DNA from: CAZNLL01 sp964573885 | GTDB lineage: Bacteria; Desulfobacterota; DSM-4660; Desulfatiglandales; Desulfatiglandaceae | Assembly (NCBI GenBank): GCA_964573885.1 | Contig: CAZNLL010000155.1 | Coordinates: 1-8,164, forward strand | Length of the DNA stretch: 8,164 nt | Reading direction: 5' to 3' | In this document: positions 6,187 to 8,164 of the stretch, piece after piece | Layout: each line of letters begins with the position of its first letter | Position numbering within the stretch: position 1 is the stretch's first letter | Translations under genes and position numbers: made by a program | The notes under the pieces: model-generated | Seen by the model: the letters and a program-made list of their open reading frames with translations, nothing else | Database searches by the model: none | Told to the model about the DNA's origin: nothing

Positions 6187-6252
6187 AGGGGACGAAAGCC
6201 CCTGGTGCCATGCCCGCCGGTGGTGCGAAACCACCCCGTGAGCGGGCCTACC
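6187..6252. terminator. Folded 3' region between convergent genes, probable bidirectional transcription end
   Basis: AGGGG (6187-6191) pairs with CCCCT (6199-6203) over a seven-base loop. A larger hairpin follows: GGT 6204-6206 with ACC 6250-6252, GCCCGC 6212-6217 with GCGGGC 6242-6247, and GGTGGT 6219-6224 with ACCACC 6230-6235 over GCGAA. Neither strand has a clean T run, so it is not a textbook intrinsic terminator. It overlaps the last codon of the hydratase gene. Its place between two convergent stop codons suggests 3'-end formation or mRNA protection for both. Confidence 0.42.
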
Positions 6253-7036
6253 CTTTCTGTTTTCGCCCCCGCTTCACGATTTGCTCTCTTCGCTTGGAGA
6301 TGGTCGTGGGTTTCACAGTCTGAAAATGCTCGTAATTGGTCTTTCGCTCCAGGTCAAGACCTTGGGCGAGGGTCATCTCAAAGCCGTCATCTATGAGCTT
6401 TTTATATTTTTGAACCATGTCCTGGGGGCACGAAAGGATGTCGGCGGCCAGGGCCCGGCATGTGGTCAGGAGTTCTTCAGGCGGGACCAGGCGGTTTACC
6501 AGCCCCCATTCAAGGGCCTGCGTTGCAGAAACAAAATTCCCCGTGAGAGAGACCTCCTTGGCCCGGTAGATACCGATGAGCCGGGAGAGCTTCTGACTGA
6601 GCCCGGACCCCGGAATAATGCCCACCCTGGCATGGGTGTCGGCAAAATAGGCCTCGGTGGAGGCCACCAGAATATCGCAGGCCAAGGCCATTTCAAAACC
6701 ACCGGTAATGGCCGGACCGTTGATGGCCCCGATCACCGGCTTGCCCAATTGATTCAAGGGCGTACAGAGATTGGCCTCCCTTTTACGCTCTTCGGCAATG
6801 CTGTGGATGGCGCCTTTTTCGTCCCCCAATTCCTTGAGATCGAGCCCCGCGCAAAAGGCCCGGCCGGCCCCGGTCAATATGACCACATGAACGGCATGGT
6901 CATGCCTTAAATCCTCAAATGTCTTTTTAATGGCATTTCTTAATTCGGTTGAGAGCGCATTCATGGAGGCCGGGCGGTTCAGCGTCACAAGGGCGGTCCC
7001 GTCATCCTTTTCAATAAGCAATACAGGTTCGGTCAT
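6248..7036 (-). CDS. Enoyl-CoA hydratase/isomerase (crotonase) family protein
   Basis: Crotonase-fold enzymes act on acyl-CoA thioesters, most often hydrating trans-2-enoyl-CoA in fatty-acid or aromatic breakdown. The 262-residue length is standard. The CoA/oxyanion elements are GAGRAFCAGLDLKEL (56-70) and INGPAITGGFEMALACD (105-121). In the mammalian hydratase two glutamates (144 and 164) are catalytic. Glu115 here aligns with the first, but the second falls on His135 in FADTHARVGIIPGSG. The substitution means classical hydratase chemistry should not be assumed; isomerase, hydrolase or other crotonase activity is possible. GAGGGG at 7045-7050 lies eight bases before the ATG. The small gene ending at 7185 is upstream on the same strand, so they may share a transcript. 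The C terminus is Lys/Arg-rich. The family is confident; the reaction is not. Confidence 0.9.
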   Translation of the reverse strand: MTEPVLLIEKDDGTALVTLNRPASMNALSTELRNAIKKTFEDLRHDHAVHVVILTGAGRAFCAGLDLKELGDEKGAIHSIAEERKREANLCTPLNQLGKPVIGAINGPAITGGFEMALACDILVASTEAYFADTHARVGIIPGSGLSQKLSRLIGIYRAKEVSLTGNFVSATQALEWGLVNRLVPPEELLTTCRALAADILSCPQDMVQKYKKLIDDGFEMTLAQGLDLERKTNYEHFQTVKPTTISKRREQIVKRGRKQKG

Positions 7037-7082
7037 GTCTATATCCCCTCATATTAAAGCCCGCCCCTTAAGTTGTGAAAGG

Positions 7083-7137
7083 ACCCGGATTTATCTATAA
7101 ACAATCGATCACCGGGTTTCATTCCGGTAATGACCCG
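7083..7137 (-). other. Alternative hairpins upstream of the hydratase gene
   Basis: The gap 7037-7184 holds no gene. CGGG 7113-7116 plus TCATT 7119-7123 pair with AATGA 7129-7133 plus CCCG 7134-7137, leaving a two-base bulge and loop CCGGT. The same CGGG core can instead pair within ACCCGG 7083-7088/CCGGGT 7112-7117. The stems share bases and cannot coexist. A regulatory or operator role is only possible. Confidence 0.28.
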
Positions 7138-7184
7138 CTGTTTCCACAGAAGCTGATCACAGGCGAAGCCCTATTCCAGGTCTT

Positions 7185-7319
7185 TCAGGTACTGATGAAC
7201 CCCCAGAGGCACACACAAAAGCCGCCGGCCATGCACGAATCCGCATCCAATACCCCCTTTTCGATTTCCGGATGAATGTCCAGCACCTTTTGCCTGAGTG
7301 CCTCTGCACTATAGTCCAT
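7185..7319 (-). CDS. Small uncharacterised protein, probably frameshifted
   Basis: The frame encodes 44 residues beginning MDYSAEALRQKVLDIHPEIE, with three cysteines (29, 35, 37). AAGGAG at 7327-7332, seven bases before the ATG at 7319, picks this start over an ATG at 7394 that has no such site. The end looks wrong: after GGFCV the frame reads CLWGFIST and stops. If two bases of the GT repeat (7210-7217) were absent, it would read PLGVHQYLKDLE and stop at 7171, giving 48 residues with a more natural C terminus. From memory, a family of roughly 80-90-residue proteins in related bacteria shares the start and a similar DAD-CMAG-CV-LGV ending. Against that, this gene would also lack a middle segment. 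It may be a decaying copy, a frameshift gene or carry a sequence error. It is divergent from the DsrE-like gene. Function unknown. Confidence 0.5.
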   Translation of the reverse strand: MDYSAEALRQKVLDIHPEIEKGVLDADSCMAGGFCVCLWGFIST

Positions 7320-7337
7320 GTCAAAGCTCCTTATAAC

Positions 7338-7357
7338 AAAAAAAGGGCGGCTTCCCT
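7338..7357 (-). terminator. Weak hairpin with T run before the small gene
   Basis: On the minus strand AGGG (7357-7354) pairs with CCCT (7347-7344) over a six-base loop, followed by six T (7343-7338). The same AGGG can instead pair with CCCT at 7365-7362 over loop GTGG. The stem is short, so function is doubtful. Confidence 0.22.
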
Positions 7358-7401
7358 CCACAGGGCTATCCCATTTTAGAGGTGTAAGGTCCAAGTAATT
7401 A

Positions 7402-7431
7402 TTGTAGTATAAATTTCTTCTGCCTTATAAG
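7402..7431 (+). promoter_or_regulatory. Possible promoter for the DsrE-like gene
   Basis: TTGTAG (7402-7407) and TATAAG (7426-7431; 5 of 6 consensus matches) are 18 bases apart. This would start transcription just before the folded leader at 7447. The -35 is poor. TATAAA at 7408-7413 is an alternative -10. Confidence 0.25.
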
Positions 7432-7446
7432 GGAAAGAATGTCAAT

Positions 7447-7556
7447 GTTGGAAAATCACCTGTCCGAGAGGGGGTAAAAAAGCCGGGTGCTCCTTAAACC
7501 CACTGTTAATGGGTTGAATAAGGGCTCTTGAGTGCCAAACAGAATGATTTTCCGAC
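7447..7556 (+). ncRNA. Candidate structured 5' leader of the DsrE-like gene
   Basis: Nested complementary segments form one long hairpin. P1 is 7447-7458 with 7545-7556 (12 pairs, one wobble). P2 is CTGT 7460-7463 with ACAG 7539-7542. P3 is CGAGAG 7465-7470 with CTCTTG 7525-7530 (one wobble). P4 is CCTTA plus AACCCA (7492-7502) with TGGGTT 7510-7515 and TAAGG 7519-7523 around a GAA bulge. A 20-base purine-rich internal loop (7471-7490) and an eight-base loop (7531-7538) remain unpaired. The fold ends 30 bases before the DsrE ribosome binding site. It matches no riboswitch class I recognise. It could be a cis-regulatory RNA, a small RNA or an inserted palindromic element. Confidence 0.42.
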
Positions 7557-7598
7557 CCCTTCACATAAAAACCAAAACCAATTTGCAAGGAGGGCAAC

Positions 7599-8042
7599 AT
7601 GAACGAAAAAAGGGGAAAAGCGGCTTTTATCTGTGTGAAAGATACCATCGATGGCGCGTATCCCTCTTTGGTCTTGGGGATTAACGCCGCCCGCCAAGGC
7701 ATGGAAAGCAAAATCTTCTATTCATTTATGGGGCTGAATATGGTTATGAAAGGAGGTGCTGACAGGGCCAAATTCTTCCCGCCCGGTGTCATGGGCGCTA
7801 TCCCTGGAATGAGTTACATCGCCACCGGAATGATGAAAAAGAAGATTGACAAGGCGAACATACCCAGCCTGGCCGAACTCCAGGAGATGGCCCAGTTGGA
7901 GGGCGTCGAGCTGATTGCATGCAAGATGACCGTGGACATGATGGAAATCGATGAAAGTAAGCTTGCCGATGGAGTAAAGGTCTGGACCGCCGAGGAATTT
8001 TTAAAATATGCAAAAGATGCAAACATTTGCCTTTTCACCTAG
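7599..8042 (+). CDS. DsrE/DsrF/DrsH-like family protein
   Basis: The 147-residue protein resembles the DsrE-like family often annotated as peroxiredoxin-family or DsrE2-type proteins. Members are small, soluble and linked to sulfur relay or thiol chemistry. Visible family landmarks are an N-terminal strand AAFICVK, then DTIDGAYPSLVLGINAARQG (15-34), the aromatic FYSFMGLNM (40-48), a linker rich in Gly/Pro with IPGMSYIATGMMKKKI (68-83), and VELIACKMTVDMM (103-115) with the likely reactive Cys108, ending in AKDANICLFT. Cys12 and Cys144 are further thiols. AAGGAGGG at 7587-7594 lies just before the ATG. The gene appears single, preceded by a folded leader and divergent from the small gene. No dsr or tus partner genes are in the window, so a role in sulfur transfer is inference. 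Confidence 0.85.
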   Translation: MNEKRGKAAFICVKDTIDGAYPSLVLGINAARQGMESKIFYSFMGLNMVMKGGADRAKFFPPGVMGAIPGMSYIATGMMKKKIDKANIPSLAELQEMAQLEGVELIACKMTVDMMEIDESKLADGVKVWTAEEFLKYAKDANICLFT

Positions 8043-8055
8043 TCATTTCCTTTGG

Positions 8056-8085
8056 GAAGATGATCAGAACTTGATCTTTGAATTT
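8056..8085 (+). terminator. Weak stem-loop after the DsrE-like gene
   Basis: GATCA (8062-8066) and TGATC (8072-8076) flank GAACT, and TTTGAATTTT follows. The stem is only five pairs (seven with a bulge), so termination is uncertain. Bases 8086-8164 show nothing else I can support. Confidence 0.22.
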
Positions 8086-8164
8086 TCCGACAGGGCGGGT
8101 CTTGGATAAAAAGGGACGTTCGAGTTCCCCATTTCCTGACAGAATCACTTACTCCGCTTATTCC

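Noticed and set aside
6187..6252. Riboswitch or group II intron domain V
   Set aside because: Loops and junctions do not match any class I know, and it lies at the 3' ends of two genes rather than before one.
7320..7394. Upstream start (7394) for the small minus-strand gene
   Set aside because: No ribosome binding site there, and the extra residues cover the hairpin/T-run region; the ATG at 7319 has AAGGAG correctly spaced.
7521..7553. Minus-strand sigma54 promoter (TGGCAC)
   Set aside because: The TGGCAC half is present, but the TTGCW half is missing at the required spacing.
7447..7556. MITE-like mobile element
   Set aside because: The ends are inverted repeats but I see no target-site duplication in the flanks; kept only as an alternative.

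Overview
The window looks like chromosomal DNA of a Gram-negative anaerobe, most likely a sulfate-reducing or syntrophic member of Desulfobacterota (former Deltaproteobacteria). The reasons are the style of the TrpD protein, a DsrE/DsrF/DrsH-like sulfur-relay type protein, stand-alone acyl-CoA and short-chain dehydrogenase genes, and GC-rich coding DNA with AT-richer gaps. This placement rests on recalled protein similarity, not on a search.

Layout. Bases 1-394 hold a complete tryptophan attenuation leader: a sigma70-like promoter, a 28-29-residue leader peptide with three consecutive Trp codons, the classical 1:2, 2:3 and 3:4 pairing segments, a strong intrinsic terminator, and a second intrinsic terminator straight after it. 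This leader controls trpD (395-1504), which stands alone. Next come three minus-strand genes, transcribed in the order serB (4428-3205), a WrbA-type flavoprotein (3056-2442) and an SDR oxidoreductase (2338-1538). The SDR gene converges on trpD. A divergent intergenic region (4429-4685) separates serB from an exported protein with Sel1-like, peptidoglycan-binding and beta-rich domains (4686-6149). That gene converges on a minus-strand enoyl-CoA hydratase/isomerase gene (7036-6248) across a strongly folded 3' region. Upstream of the hydratase lies a tiny minus-strand gene (7319-7185) that looks frameshifted. It is divergent from a DsrE-like gene (7599-8042), whose leader can fold into a long branched hairpin.

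How it works together. trpD makes phosphoribosyl-anthranilate for tryptophan synthesis. serB makes serine, which is also a tryptophan synthase substrate, but the two genes are on opposite strands and not in one operon. The remaining genes are metabolic (acyl-CoA, alcohol/ketone, quinone redox), envelope-related or possibly sulfur-related, with no evident single pathway.

The most unusual feature is the trp leader. Its two tandem terminators share a near-identical 5' arm, so the 3' arm of the first can pair with the 5' arm of the second. This predicts a domino of alternative helices: 1:2/3:4/5:6 when tryptophan is plentiful, and 2:3/4:5 when it is scarce. The DsrE leader fold and the frameshifted small gene are the next most interesting items.
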